The translations under genes were made by a program, and so were the position numbers. From Tipula vernalis (taxonomy: Eukaryota > Arthropoda > Insecta > Diptera > Tipulidae), in contig OY282560.1 of assembly GCA_958295665.1 (NCBI GenBank), positions 259,231,368 to 259,295,367 of the forward strand: 64,000 nt of DNA, given 5' to 3'. How positions within the stretch are numbered: the first letter of the stretch is position 1; each line of letters begins with the position of its first letter. The notes under the pieces are model-generated. The model was not told the DNA's origin, ran no database searches, and was given only the letters and a program-made list of their open reading frames with translations. Positions 11,359-24,332 of the stretch are shown here, one piece after another.

Positions 11359-11890
11359 CCGATTTTCCATCGTCATAGTATAATAGTATAATAGTATTAT
11401 ACTATTATACTACGACGATGGAAAACCGAAGTTGATAGTATAATAGTATAAATATAATATTTTGTTATACCTACTAGCTAATAAAAATATAATAGGTAGC
11501 AAATTGTATTTTTAACATTGTAAATTTATCTGACAGTGTATTATTTTGACAATTCACTAAATTACCATTCGATTTTTTTTTTGTTTTTTTTGGTGGTATC
11601 CGCATAGTCCATACCAAAAATTATGGGAATATATATATTCCTATAATCTCTGTCCATACATTTTATTAATTTTTTAAAAACACAACTAATGCGTATGCTT
11701 GGTTATTTTTAATCGTTTTTTTATTTTGAATAGACGTTAACATTTTCAAAATAAGAATTATACCTACGTTCACATAAAAAAAACTATAATTGGTGCTAAC
11801 TTCAACGCGTGCGATGGAAAACCGACAAGGAATAATAGTATAATAGTATTATACTATTATGCTATTATACTATTGACGATGGAAAATCGG
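11359..11890. mobile_element. MITE whose ends are themselves palindromes
   Basis: The ends are CCGATTTTCCATCGTCA and its inverse, with TA at 11357-11358 and 11891-11892. Each end contains a palindrome built from TAGTATAATAGTATTATACTA plus an inward copy of the end sequence (ACGATGGAAAACCG at about 11413-11428; GCGATGGAAAACCG at about 11811). It is 532 bp and non-coding. Confidence 0.75.
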
Positions 11891-11909
11891 TAATAGCAAC
11901 AAATTACTT

Positions 11910-12282
11910 TTTTTTTTTTTTTTTTTTTTTAAACTATGCAATCTTTTCTGGGGCTCAAGGCACTCCCAACTCTTTCGCAGTTAATTTTACCGTCCTACTT
12001 TACGCAGTATTAGCCAAATCGAGGACGTACGGCTATAGACCCGCTTTGTATAAACCACCTGCACATTGCATTGCTTCATGCCAACCTATAGTGCTGACAT
12101 GAAAGGTGGGTCGGCCTATGGATTCTGCACTCTCAACAGGGGGTCATAGTTGTGTTCATCGTCATCACCGATCGTAATCAGATGATGAAAAATCCCTTTT
12201 GCATCCCGCCCCTATCGGGATTCGAACCCGGTACCTCCCGATCCAAACGCCGCAGCTTTAACCACTGCGCCGTTTGCTCGGT
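11910..12282 (-). mobile_element. tRNA-derived SINE, copy 1
   Basis: On the minus strand the head carries a Pol III A box (GGCGCAGTGG, about 12262-12272) and a perfect B box GGTTCGAATCC (12228-12218), followed by a ~300-bp body and a poly-A tail (T run at 11909-11930). Twelve-base target-site duplications, AACAAATTACTT, flank it at 11898-11909 and 12283-12294. A second copy lies at 24417-24786. Mobilised in trans by a LINE. Confidence 0.9.
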
Positions 12283-12879
12283 AACAAATTACTTAATACA
12301 ACCAACAATATAACAATATATGAATTATAAAAAAATAAATAACAAAGAAAATGTATGTGTAAATAAAAAGCAAAAATTGTTAAATGCATGAAAAATTTAG
12401 AAATATTTTGACATCTCGAAGAAGAAAGAAACAAATAAAATTCACGAGTAGTCAAATAGTGTGTCGAACAATTTATTTAAAAATTGAATTCTGTTTTTGA
12501 GTTCAGTTTTTGCGTGCTAAAAGAAAAAGTGTGCGACGATAATTTGGGTCTCTTGGGAGTAAGTCACAGGGTTCATAAGTAGTGACCTCGACGTAGGATT
12601 TTTTCATATATGTCATAAAAATCCGTCGACACGGCAACGCCCGTTTCCCAAAACGGCAAACGTTTTAATTATCCGAAAAACGGGAAACACGCGGTTAACA
12701 TAATCGCCATCTTGCTAATCAGTGTTTGAGATATTACTGAGGCTTGGTATGATACGTCTTACCAAGCAAAGATTAGGAATCGTTCCAGCAAATTTATTTT
12801 TGCATGCAAGAATTTTTACTGTGCCTAGGCCTACCTACCGTATCGTTTTCAGTCAGACCAAAAGACAAGACAGCACAAC

Positions 12880-14243
12880 GGCTTATTCATAACGGATTCC
12901 ACTAACAAAATAACATTTTTAATTGTTACTGGTGCGGATTTTTCGGTTGTTCTGATCTAGTTCTGTCGGTTGCCAATGGCACAACAATCTACACCTGTAA
13001 ATCGTCCTGTTGTGAAACGGCTGATTGACATGGCAACCAAGCTGTCAATAGCAACCACTCTTGATTACCTTAGCCACAAGGTCACCCCTAACGGTATTCA
13101 GCCGCCTGAAGAACGAATTAACGCCGTTTGGGAATTCCCAGCTCTTACTTCAATCAAAAGTTTACAGTGGTTCGTCTGTATGGTAAATTACTACAGCCTA
13201 CTTTCAAGACTGCCAAACACTTCTCTTTTGTTGGGGCAGTACTACAGCAATGCAATAACGACTGTTGGGGGCAACTCGGATGCCAAAAAGAAATATTCCG
13301 CATTCGATCGGGAATTACTCGCAATATATCTGGCAGTCAGACACTTTAGATATTTTGTCGAGGGTCGGGAGTGCACCATCTACCTCGACCACAAACTGCT
13401 GACTGAGGCAATTCAGTCTAAAACTGAACGTAATCCAAGGCAATCTCGCCATTTGGATTATATTAGTCAATTTAACACGGACATTCAGCATTTTCCCGGA
13501 CATCACAACGTTATCGCAGACACACTATCCCGCACTACCGACAACGAAACTGCCACAGTCGAGACTCATATCGACTTAAACAAAATCGCAAACACACAAG
13601 AAGCAGACCTGGAATTTCAGAATTTATTTTCTGGTTCCGAATGTTACACTATAGTTTATCAATGTCTCGAAATCGTATGCGAAGCATCTACTGGGTACAA
13701 CCGCCCATATATCGCAGAATCAGTACGTCGAACTATTTTCGACACATTACACAACATTTAGCATCCAGGTTTCGTGCCTATTCGTAAATTGATTATTGAT
13801 TGTGATACTCCTAAATTGATTACTACTTTTGGCCCAGTATAAACAAGAACGAAAACCATTGGGCTCAGCCCTGTTATCCTGCCAACATAATAAAAGTCCA
13901 ACGGCACGATTCGATCATATCCACTTAGACAAGGTAGGACTACTTCCTTCGTCTAATGAATATTCATATTTGCTCACCAATGTAGATTGCTTCACCCGCT
14001 GGTCCGAAGCATTCTGCATGACCACGATTGAACCGCCATGTATCACGATTCGGCATGCCGCATCAAATCACAGCTGATCAGGGAATGCAATTCGAGTCCA
14101 AACTTTTCACTGAGTTAACAAGACTCCAAGGATCACATTGGATACGGACAACGGCTTACCATCCGCAAGCCAATGACATGGTCGAACGCTTCCATCACCA
14201 GCTCAAAGCCGCACTCGCGGCCAGAAGCAATACAATTCATTGA
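12880..14243 (+). pseudogene. Degenerate Ty3/gypsy pol fragment
   Basis: Domain order on the plus strand: aspartic protease remnant (TGADFSVV, near 12930); end of reverse transcriptase (LDYLSHKVTPNGIQPPEERI, 13050-13200); RNase H (KKYSAFDRELLAIYLAVRHF, then DHKLLTEAI and GHHNVIADTLSR, 13290-13540); integrase core pieces (FDHIHLDKVGLL, then CFTRWSEAF, 13900-14020); and FGMPHQITADQG through YHPQANDMVERFHHQLKAA (14045-14215). Most of the reverse transcriptase is deleted and the integrase is frame-shifted. I found no paired LTRs. Non-functional. Confidence 0.85.
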
Positions 14244-15509
14244 AGTTCATTACTTGGAATCCGAGCAACAGTGAAAGAAGATCTGAAGTGCTCAGTGAAA
14301 GTAATACCTACTTATATAATATTTATAGTGATTAACATAATTACCTTACATCTAAAGTAATAAGTATAAAAAATATAGTTTGTAGCCTCTACGCGCGACA
14401 GAAGTGAAACTTTTTAATCTACAAATTTGTAGTTATCATCTAATAGTTATCATCTAAGCTGGAATGTAAAATGTCTAGCGTTACCGCTGCAAGATTTGAA
14501 GAAAAATTGAATTGATCATTGTAGTATTGTATTTGTAGTCTTAGATATAAATGGAAATTAGGAGACTAAGTAATAATTCTTCTCAATATGTCATTATACG
14601 ATCTTGGCGAAATTGGATTCTCACGATTCATAACTCGATAATCAAAGTCTAGTGGTAGAAACACGATAAACACTAAATGCAAAATAGAGTGGAAGTGTAA
14701 ATGGAAAGTAGTATAGTTTAGCAATATTGATATTAAATCAATGCTGTAGCTTTAATCTGTAAACACCATTTATATAAACCAAATGAAGACTGGTAAACTT
14801 GAAAATATTAGTTATGATTGGGTTTATGTATGACACCATAATTTGCAGATCGGGCTCACGTAAGTTTAATTTGAAACCGTGTCCGTAGATTTTCGCGATA
14901 ACGTGTTGTGTGTATTAAGTTTAAATTTTAATCTATATGGTATTATCTATATGGTATTAAGTTTACATTAAAATGTGGATTTCGCTTCAGACGAACATTT
15001 TCTTTAAGAGAAATTCACTTTAACACAGGGGCTATTTCTGAATATGACACAAATTCGAACGTATAATATTAGTATTGGATTTAAATAAGAAACGAGTGAA
15101 TGTGAAGCAACCACAGATTAATGCATAGGTGGAGTTTCCTCACGCCATTTGGCACTATTGCAGAGTATACTTTTCGGATCTCATTTTATAGTTATCATTG
15201 TCATAAACCAATTGTTTAATTTTTAAATTGTCAGAAAAGAAGAAATACAGTTTGGATTTAGTACAATTTTTAAATTTAATCTCTCCTCATTTTGTTTTTT
15301 CAATTAAGATTACTATTTACTGAACGTTTACTATAAGTTCGTAATAACCGCTGATAAATAATTTTTAATTAGCATAAAAACCATAAGGATTATATTGTTG
15401 TTGGGAAAGGAAGGAAAGAACGACAAAGCGTATAAGCAGATTATTTACAAACGTACTTGTTTTGTATTTCGTATGATGATATGTTGTTGTGTTGCTACGC
15501 AACGAATGT

Positions 15510-15983
15510 CAAGAGTACCGAAGCTGTATAAAAAATTTAATCAGATACAACACCAACAAATGCAACTTTTTTGTTTTTTCAAGCAGTTCAATTTCTTATT
15601 AGTCCGCTGTTATATTTCTAAAATTGAAAAAAGACAACTAGAGTTATACGGTTGTATAACCCAATGCATAACCCCTTTTTTGTATGAAAATTTTTCTTCA
15701 GTTTCGTTTCTCTTGATATTATATTCTGTTTGCTTATCAAGAGAAATGAAACTGAAGAAAAATTTTCATATAAAAAAGGGGTTATGCATTGGTTTATACA
15801 ACCGTATATCTCCAGTTATGTTTCTTCAGTTTTTTAAATAAAACAACGATCGAATAGGAAATTTAAGGCAGAAACGATTAGTTAAAAAATGTTGTTGTTG
15901 TTGTAACTGCTCCAAAAAACAAAAAAATTGCATTTGTTGGTGTTTTATCTGATTAAATTTTTTATTCTGCTTCGGTACTCTTG
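15510..15983. mobile_element. Foldback element, ~470 bp
   Basis: The sequence is one long imperfect palindrome centred near 15729. The outer arms share CAAGAGTACCGAAGC and AAAAAATTTAATCAGATA. The inner arms share GTTGTATA..CCAATGCATAACCCC and CTTCAGTTTCGTTTCTCTTGA, with a loop of about 20 bases. The ORF crossing it is a by-product of the palindrome. Confidence 0.75.
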
Positions 15984-16621
15984 ATATTCCATATTCTTTG
16001 TTTATAGTGAGTTCGAATAATATGATAAATATTTTTTCATCATAAAATACTCCCCTCTGTTATAGTTTTTGCTCGATTATAAAGTTTAGCAGGCTAAATT
16101 ATTTTTGTTGAGTTATTATTACTGTCGTCGGCTGTCAAATATAATTGAGGAGCCATTTTATTTCAGTCTAAGAAAGTCGAAGTCTTATGTTTGTTCAAAC
16201 TTCCCTATAAAACATTCACCAAATTCTCTACTCTCGCTGATTTCAGTCAATCTCCTCAATTTTATTTTATTTTTGAAAGTCATTACTATCACATGGCTTG
16301 CCGTTTATACAGCGATTATTAAATTTAAACATCACTACTCAAAATTACTTAAACATTACATAAAACATTAAATAATTAATCTTTAATTACGATGAAGAAG
16401 CCTTAATATTCTTGAGGACATACTAATTTTAAGAACAAATTCAAAATTAATTTAAATTATCGAATTCTTTTATTTCTTTTATTTGTTTAATTATTCTTTA
16501 ATTGGATTTTTAATTTTTGTTATGTTTAAATTATGTTCTAATGATGAAAGAATTTTATTTTGAATTTTATAATATTTTAGTTACATGTTGAAGTTGGAGT
16601 TGGAGTCGGAGTTAGAGTGGG

Positions 16622-17095
16622 ATAGTACATTTTACTTTCTTTTACTCTAGTAAAATAAAGTATAGTAAGCATGAACATTTTGGACATTGAGATTTTTAGA
16701 GATTTATCTGTTTTGAGTTCCCCTGAGTAAGAAAAAGTGAGTTTCGAAATGGTGTCAGTCTGTCAGTCTGTGTGCTCTCCTCTCTACAGCCAAGATGATG
16801 TAACCAACCGAACTGAAACTTCAGATTTAAGCTTTCTTGATAAATTGGGAGGTCCCAGTGAATTTTACTCCAAATTGGCTAACCGGAAGTTCCCACTCCC
16901 TTGATCCAGAAAATTGTAAATATTACAAAACGTTTCCAATACTAATACTTAATAATACAAAAGTTTCCAAAAATTTAAAAAAAAAAAATTAAAAATAAAA
17001 AAAAAAAATTTAAAAATTTAGAATTAAAAAAAAAAAATTCTCAAAATTCTCTGTTCATAAAAGAAAATCATGTTTTGGCGACACCTCCATTTTTT
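16622..17095 (+). repeat. Dispersed repeat R1, copy 1
   Basis: The ~470-bp unit contains GAGATTTTTAGAGATTTATC, TTTCGAAATGGTGTC, a CAGTCTGT stretch, AACTGAAACTTCAGATTTAA and GGAGGTCCCAGTGAATTT, then an A-rich stretch ending ACACCTCCATTTTTT. Copies lie at 18462-18935 and, inverted, at 24333-25215. The family is unknown to me. Confidence 0.75.
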
Positions 17096-18461
17096 AACTC
17101 ATCGGAGTCGGAGTTGAACAATTGTTTTACCGAACCCGCAGCCCTGGTATTTTCCATAAAGAAAACCGCGATGAAATTTAAAAATTTGTGGGAAAAATTA
17201 GAATCCTTGTCATTAAACTCAATTTTTCTCGGAGAAATCAGTCAATAATTTAAATTTTTTATTGCAAATTTCAATTTCCTGGGGGTTTTACTAAAAATTA
17301 TCGGTTAGGGTAGGATTAGGATTTTAAAAATTAGGGTTTTTTGTCCCTGCGACGCATACTATTAAAGCAACCTTGATTATACAAAGCCATAGTCTAAAAA
17401 ACACAGATTTATAAAGGAATTAGAAACGAGGAAAAAACCAAACTTTTCATAGTAAAATACACAAAACATATGGGAAATCACTTTTTTTCCTAAGACAAAT
17501 TTTTAAATTAAAACGTTACAAATTCTTAATTATGATTTCTGAAATACTTTCATAAATATTTGAGTTTCAACACAAATAAATGTCGTTTAAGTAAATCGTT
17601 TTCATTTTCTTGTAATAATTGATTTATTTAAACCAAAATACAAAAAAAAATTCATAACAACAGCATTCTGGTCAAATTTAAATAAAATCTTACTACAATT
17701 CGTTTGGTCATTATCATTAAGTCAAGATGGCAGTGATGGCCGTAAAAATTTGGTAAAATCATACCAAAAATTACCACCTGAGGAAATTTCAGTAAAAAAC
17801 TTGTAGGAGAAGCAAAACAAATTCACAAAATATTAAGTACGAGTGATAATTTTCTGACTAAATAATTTTTTTTCGTATTTTTCTGTAAATATTTTAGACA
17901 TCTTACGTACACTAGTAAAACTAAAGATAAATTTAGCAAGTATTATTTTAATTCCTCAGACGCAGAGCCAACTTTGATTTATTTTTCAAAATGGAAATTC
18001 GAAAAATATATTTTAGGCATAGTTTAATTTTAATATTTACGTTTTATAATATATTTGCTTTTATCATTGAAAAACTTGAAGCTAAAAAACACCATTTTTA
18101 CTATGGATTCCTATGGAAATCATTGAAAAGTTATAAAACTAAAACAGCTTCTAAAAAATACGTCATTATGATTATGGCTTTATACTCTAGAAGGCTCTGG
18201 TACTATACATTTCTCTATTATCTATACAACTAAAACGAGGAATTCAATATCGTTAAAATTTCATAACAACAATTGAGTTCTTTAAATTTTTTAAAAAACT
18301 TTAGAATTTTAAATAATTAAGTAGGTAACGATTCATTTCCGGTCGTGTCCGTAGTGGAGTTTTTTTCAAAAAATTGACTCAGCTATGCACCCTATTTGCT
18401 TGTACTATAAATAGGTACTATGGCACCCTGTATTATAGTTTTGAAATTATTGGAGCATAGC

Positions 18462-18935
18462 TTGTTAATTTTACTTTCTTTTAGTAGTGTAGCTTGAGAT
18501 TTTTAGAGATTTATCTGTTTTAAGATTCCCTGAATCCGAAAAAGTGGATTTCGAAATGGTGTCTGTCTACAAGTCTGTCAGTCTGTGTCCGCTCTACGTC
18601 CCAGATGGTTCAACCAATCGAACTGAAACTTCAGATTTAAGTTTTTTTGATAAATTGGGAGGTCCCAGTGAATTTCACTCCAAATCGGCTAACCGGAAGT
18701 GGCCACTCCCTTGGTCCAGAAAATTTATTTTGCAAATATCTTAAAAAGTATAGGGTTTACAAAAACTACTTAATACAAAATGTTTCCAAAAAAAAAAAAA
18801 AAAATATAATAAAAGCAAAAAATAAAAAATAAAAAAACCAAAAATAAAAAAATTATAAAAAAAAATAAAATTTCTCAAAATTCACTGTTCGTAAAAGAAA
18901 CTCTTATGTTGGCCACACCTCCATTTTTTCTCTTA
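18462..18935 (+). repeat. Dispersed repeat R1, copy 2
   Basis: Same unit and orientation as copy 1. It keeps a 66-codon open frame (18544-18744) across its best conserved part; the corresponding frames in the other two copies were not checked in full. Confidence 0.75.
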
Positions 18936-19653
18936 TGATCAAATCAATATTACCCAATTTCTGCTAACAATTATTTTTCGTCTGTATTGGTGTCGTATTA
19001 TCTTCAAAAATCTATACGTAAATGAAATTGTCGTTCAGTTAGATTGTAAATTTTGTCAAGGTAAAAAATTCGAATGGTCGCGCCACTTTAAAACTACATT
19101 TACAATAAAACAATTAAATTCATTAAAACAATTTAAATTTGATTTACTTCAATACATGGATATTCGAATTTTTAAAAGTTTCACGTTGTTTGACTAGCCT
19201 TTCAGTCACTTCAGAAAATAATTTTGTAATTCAGATTTTCAATATAAACTGAAATCATGTACCGATTTTTACAGTAGGAGTAGAAACTAGGGATTATGAA
19301 ATTGCAGTAGTTAGAAATTTTCGAAAATTTTGAAATTATTACTGAAAAAGTAAAAACTAATTAGAAAATTTTAATTTAGTCGAAAAATCATAAATTAATC
19401 TATTTAGGAGTTTATGGGTTTTTCTAGCTATGTTATTTCGGAGTCTTAAGGATCTTAAAATCAATATAAATACAACGATATGAAATAAGAAATTTACAAA
19501 ACTATAACGTTTTTTGAAGAAGTTTTAAATTTTGGGAGTTGTCAAAAGGTTTTCCTACTTCAACACCCTCAACCCTGATTCTCTAAAAAATATGATAAGG
19601 TGCAAACGTGAAAACTTGTAAAAAGCAAAGCATACGTAATATATTAGAATATA

Positions 19654-20385
19654 CCGGGTGATTTTTTAACCTGATACACCCAAATATCTCGGAAAATAAG
19701 CAATCTAGGAAAAAATGGTCAAGATAAAAATTCAACTATTCCGTGGGGGAAATACATTAGTGTTAAAGTGGGTAGCTCCCCCTCCTCCTTGTAGGTGGGG
19801 CGCGGGGTAACTTTGAAACTAATATATGAACACTTATTTTTTATTGCAGATTCGGATTCTACGGCTAAAAATACGTAGGATTTGACTGAAACATTTTTTT
19901 CTATTCATGATAGGTGGCGCTGTAGTTGACGATATTCGTCAGTATGCCGATAGGGTTAAGATAATGGAAAGCCATTTTCAGTAATTGAAAATTTAAGAAA
20001 TACAAATTGTTTGAGACTAACTTCGAGTATTTACAATGAAACCGTGGTATTTTTATTGCAGACGTATTGCAGAATCGTTTGCGTAGGTTCTCAGTAAAAT
20101 GAATATCGTCAATTACAGCGCCATCTATCATTAATCGAAAAAAATGTTTCAATCAAATCCTACGTATTTATAGCCGTAGAATCCGTATCTGCCATAAAAA
20201 ATAGGGGTTCATATTTTAGTTTCAAAGTTACCCCCGCCCCACCTACAAGGAGGAGAGGGGGGTACTAATTTTAACACTAATGTATTTCCCCCATGGAATA
20301 ATTAAATTTTGATCTGCACCATTTTTTTCGTAGAGTGCTTATTTTCCGAGATATTTGAGTGTATCAGGTTAAAAAAATCGCCCGG
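19654..20385. mobile_element. Foldback element with ~284-bp arms
   Basis: The ends begin CCGGGTGATTTTTTAACC and CCGGGCGATTTTTTTAACC (inverted), flanked by TA (19652-19653 and 20386-20387). The arms run to about 19937 and from about 20102. They include a GC-rich stretch with CCTCCTTGTAGGTGGGG, then CTACGGCTA and GATAGGTGGCGCTGTA. The 165-bp loop has no ORF. Non-autonomous. Confidence 0.85.
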
Positions 20386-20756
20386 TATATTAATAATATT
20401 GTTCACAAACGTGATTCTTCACCAGTATATTAATTGTACTTGTCGTTCTGGAAATCACCCACATAACTTCTTTAAAGAGCAATTTTGATAAATTGTAGAA
20501 TTTCTTTGGCCGATAAAGTATATGATGCACAAATATGAATCATGGCCGATATATTAACTACACTTTGTTTTAATTCGGATCTTAGTAAAAGGTGCAATTT
20601 CTAGAAAACCCCCTTATAAACCTCTTCGAAAAAACACAATTTTGATAAATCGGAGAGGTTCTACGGCCGAATCTGGCTATAGAATATTATGCATAAATAT
20701 GAGTCCTGGCGAAAAAATTAATTGTACTTTGTTTTAGTTCGCATCTTAGTAAATTT

Positions 20757-21985
20757 GACATTTAAGATGATAATGGGATCCTAAATTAATATTTAGATGA
20801 AGTTCTGGAATATTGCCAATTAGGAAGGAACTCGGTTATTTCTTAACCGATTGTAATGAAAGTCAGCATGTATGATGGAAATAAGATTCTATAATGATTT
20901 TTAAATGAGTTTCTAGAATATGGCCACTTAAAAAGGAACTCGGTTATTTCTTAGCCGATCATGATGATTTATTTATTTATTTCAGACTATTCTACACTGT
21001 AATGGTTATTGTAGCATTTACAATTAAACCAATATCTCTGTGATTAACAATTAATACAGACTTAAACTTTATATTATGATAATTTAATACAAAAACAAAC
21101 TTAAAACAAAAATATTATTTAATTTAGCAAAGCAAGTTAAAAATCATAATTACGTATAGTGTTACGGAAACACTCTCTCGAAATACCAAATTCAAATAAA
21201 TGATAATAGTCATTAAATATTCTAGCCATAGAAATCGTTCTATGAAATGGCACGTACAAAAATTCTCTTGGGCGTTCCAAATATAAATAAAATTTAAACA
21301 ATTTATTCGCCAATTCAGGATCTCCAATAAGGATTAGCGAGGCTAACATTACTAGGCATTTGACATCGGACATCATATGATGGTATATTATGCACTTGCT
21401 GCCACATGGGTTGGTTATGCTCTGACAGATAATCTAGCTTTCTATAAATATAAATTCCAAACCATTTTTGGATTGATTCTAATCTGTTAATCGATCAAAT
21501 GTAACTCCTAAGTCAGCGATTTAATTTACCCTACTAGTTGATTATCGTCCAAACGATAAATTAAAAAAACAGGATTTAATCGTTACTTGACCTTTCTGAA
21601 CTATGGCCAATTAGCGTGGAACACTGTTATTTATTAAGAGATTTCATGAAAATTTTTAAAACTCTTCGAATTTCATCATAATTGATTAAGAAATAATCAA
21701 ATTTCTTCCTAATTGGCCATATTGCACAACTTCTAAAATTAAAAAACCTTTTAAAATTTCATTTCCTTCAGACTCCTCGAATTTTACCATAGTCGGATAA
21801 GAAATAACTGAGTTCCTTTCTAAATGGTCGTATTCCAGAACTTTATCCCGTTTCCATCGTAAATGTCGAATTTCGTGTTATTTAATTGGTTAAGAAATAA
21901 CCAAGTTCCTTCCTAAATGGCCATATTCCAGTACTTCATCTAAATATTATTTTAGGATCGCATTGTTATCGTGCATGTCAAATTA
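20757..21985. mobile_element. TIR element with repeated subterminal motif, split by a LINE
   Basis: Outer inverted repeats share TATTTAGATGAAGT and the motif TGGCCAATTAGGAAGGAACT with CGGTTATTTCTTA. This ~50-bp motif occurs at least twice on the left (near 20806 and 20920) and three times inverted on the right (near 21690, 21790 and 21890). A LINE fragment (20968-21580) lies between the halves. Confidence 0.6.
20968..21580 (-). pseudogene. 3' end of a Jockey-like LINE
   Basis: The minus strand ends in a TAAATAAATAAATC tail (20968-20983). Upstream is the C-terminal tail of a non-LTR reverse transcriptase protein: REFLYVPFHRTISMARIFND, then FEFGISRECFRNTIRNYDF. Further upstream are broken remnants of the IKSL.DLGVTFD region near 21500. 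5'-truncated and frame-shifted. Confidence 0.65.
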
Positions 21986-22074
21986 CATGCGTATCCACCA
22001 GTTTTTATTTCTCGAAAAAGTCATACTACTAATAAAATATATATGTTAATTATTTTATTTAATTATACATCAAT

Positions 22075-22319
22075 CCCCCGTTTAACACGCTATTCGTTTA
22101 ACACGTTTTCGATCTTACACGGTTTTTAAAATCAAAAAAACTACTGCCAACATACATGCAAAGAATACAATTTTGTACGTGTTGTATTACGAATTCCTAG
22201 TATCAACTTTGATAGAAATAGAAAAAATGGGAATTCCTCTTTTCATATTCAAAACAAAATTTTATGTGTGTATGAATTAGTTGATTTGTGAGGAACCTAT
22301 CTTCCGTGTAAAGCGGGGG
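22075..22319. mobile_element. Small MITE beginning CCCCCGTTTAACACG
   Basis: Inverted ends share ATCCCCCGyTTwACACG; it is 245 bp with no coding content. The target duplication is unclear. Confidence 0.5.
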
Positions 22320-22504
22320 ATAGGTGTACATATATTATTAAAACAAAATCAAATTTTTACTTATTTGTTTTACATGGAGATTAAAACTTTCTGGTCGTAT
22401 TAGCTAAATTTTACAGGCGTTCTTAAGCAAGTGAGGCAAAAAAGAGATTTTTCAGGAATGCACTTCGGTTTTTATAGAAAAAATCAAACAGTTCTTTATA
22501 ATTA

Positions 22505-24232
22505 CGGTAACCCTCGTATAACACAAAATAATATGTTAAGTTCCAAAAACACGATTTCTTAAATGTTCTACTATATCAATTAAAACGATACCAAATTTAT
22601 GCATTAGATCACGGCTAAAACGTACTAAAAAAATTGCATACCTCAATCTTGAAATATAGATCTAAACAAACACGATGTAATAATAACCTATTAAGCTTAG
22701 TAACCATATGTCAACAAATGCCTAATTCGCTTAAGATATCCCGGAACAGCTAAACAGTTAAATCAAGAAATATATAAGAAATTATTAATAATTTTTTTTT
22801 AAGTAATTTTATAACGATGCGAATTTGATGACAAAATTGTAATTTTCTATACATTAATAAAAACTGAGATACCGCTTTTTGAATAATCCATGCACTATAC
22901 GTCAGAGCTAACTCAAACCGATTCATGCTTTTATACAAATTTTGAGAGGCTCGAGCTGAAGCATTTCACTTTAAAAAGCTCGATTTTTTTATTATGTTTT
23001 ACTTTCAATTACGAAGTAAATATGATCTTACAGAATTTGGACTATTTTAGCTATCTTATCAAGAAAAGAATCTCCAGAAGCAGAAAATTCCGAAACACAA
23101 AGTGTTCGACACAAAGTTTGGCAAAGTGGCCCAAAATGTTAAAATTTATAAAATGTTTACATAATTCGATTTTTGTTTAACGAGGTTCTTAATATTTATG
23201 ATCTTGAAAATCACTTCGTCAAACTTTAATACAGATCAAATGAATTGTATTGCTTCTGTAGCTTCTACAGATAGAAGTACAACAAATATTTCAAGTTGTG
23301 TTTTGATTGGTTTAAGAGGATTGGGAATTTTGTGTTGAAATGATATCTGCTTCATCAACCTTGCAGACATAGATCAGGGAAATTGTATCGTTCGTATCGC
23401 TTCTATATTGCTCGATGGGCCACAAATGATTCAAGTTTTGACAAAAGTCTAAAAATTACAAAAGTCTAAATTTCAACTGCTCCACATACTTGGATGAGAT
23501 TCGTAAAAGTTGAAGTTTATAAAAAAATGTTGTTTATGTTATCTCAAAAATAAAATGTTTGGCTGCCATCAACACGAGTATCAACGAGCAAGCCTACGGT
23601 ATGGTTGTAAGAAAATGTTTTGATATTTCCTGTTTAAGAGGTGATCAGTTTTATTGTTTGCCAAGTGAACACTAATAGATAAACTTGTGATTATGGAACT
23701 TTTTAGCATTTTGTTAAGAGTTTAAAATTTGGTGAACGTGTTTCTAAATAGGATTTTAGGACTTATGAATAGAAAGCACTTCTGATACCCAAAGCTAGCA
23801 GAACTAACCAAAGAAAATAAATATTTTTTTTTTATATTCTCGATTGTACTAATCGCTTGAGGTCTTCTTAAATGCTTTAGTAACAATAATTGCCAAGTCA
23901 TTGACTGCACAAGTTCAGATATTTCAATGCGAAGTATTCTTTACGTAAAAAAATAGGAACAGCTTACCCTGAAATGGTCGGATGTTGCAACCTTTCTAAG
24001 AATCTAAAAGTCAATCAGTCAGTATTTAACTATTTCCATACAACTATTATTAAAAAAGAGAACAGTAACATAAAACTGATATTGCAGATCTAAAATCCCT
24101 TCAGTAGCGTGTGGAAAGGAAATTTTGCCGCGTTATAGTAAAACCGTTTTATGCAAAACTTTTGGCGCATTTCATGGGCATGTTATAGGGAAACCGTGTT
24201 ATAAAAGTACCATGTTGTACGAGAGTTAACTG
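22505..24232. mobile_element. Possible pogo/Tigger-like element
   Basis: The left end reads GGTAACCCTCGTATAACA and the inverted right end GTTAACTCTCGTACAACA, 18 bp with three mismatches, resembling pogo/Tigger ends. No transposase motif could be read in the 1.7 kb between, and the ORF at 22890-23180 is not recognised. Weak call. Confidence 0.35.
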
Positions 24233-24332
24233 GTGTAGAAAATTTTCTTAATAAACCTCTTTTATATCATATTACATAATATGATTCATCTAATTCACCA
24301 AGTATTTGAGAAATAGTTCGATATTTAAACAA

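Noticed and set aside
12218..12272. A functional tRNA gene (A and B boxes, GGTTCGAATCC)
   Set aside because: No acceptor or anticodon stems fold; it is the head of a SINE with tail and target duplications.
15395..15841. 148-codon plus-strand ORF
   Set aside because: It runs through the foldback element at 15510-15983; the frame stays open because of the palindrome's AT-rich content. No domain.
17991..18233. 80-codon plus-strand ORF with a hydrophobic start
   Set aside because: Weak signal-like N-terminus but AT-driven composition (Lys/Tyr/Phe/Ile) and no supporting context.
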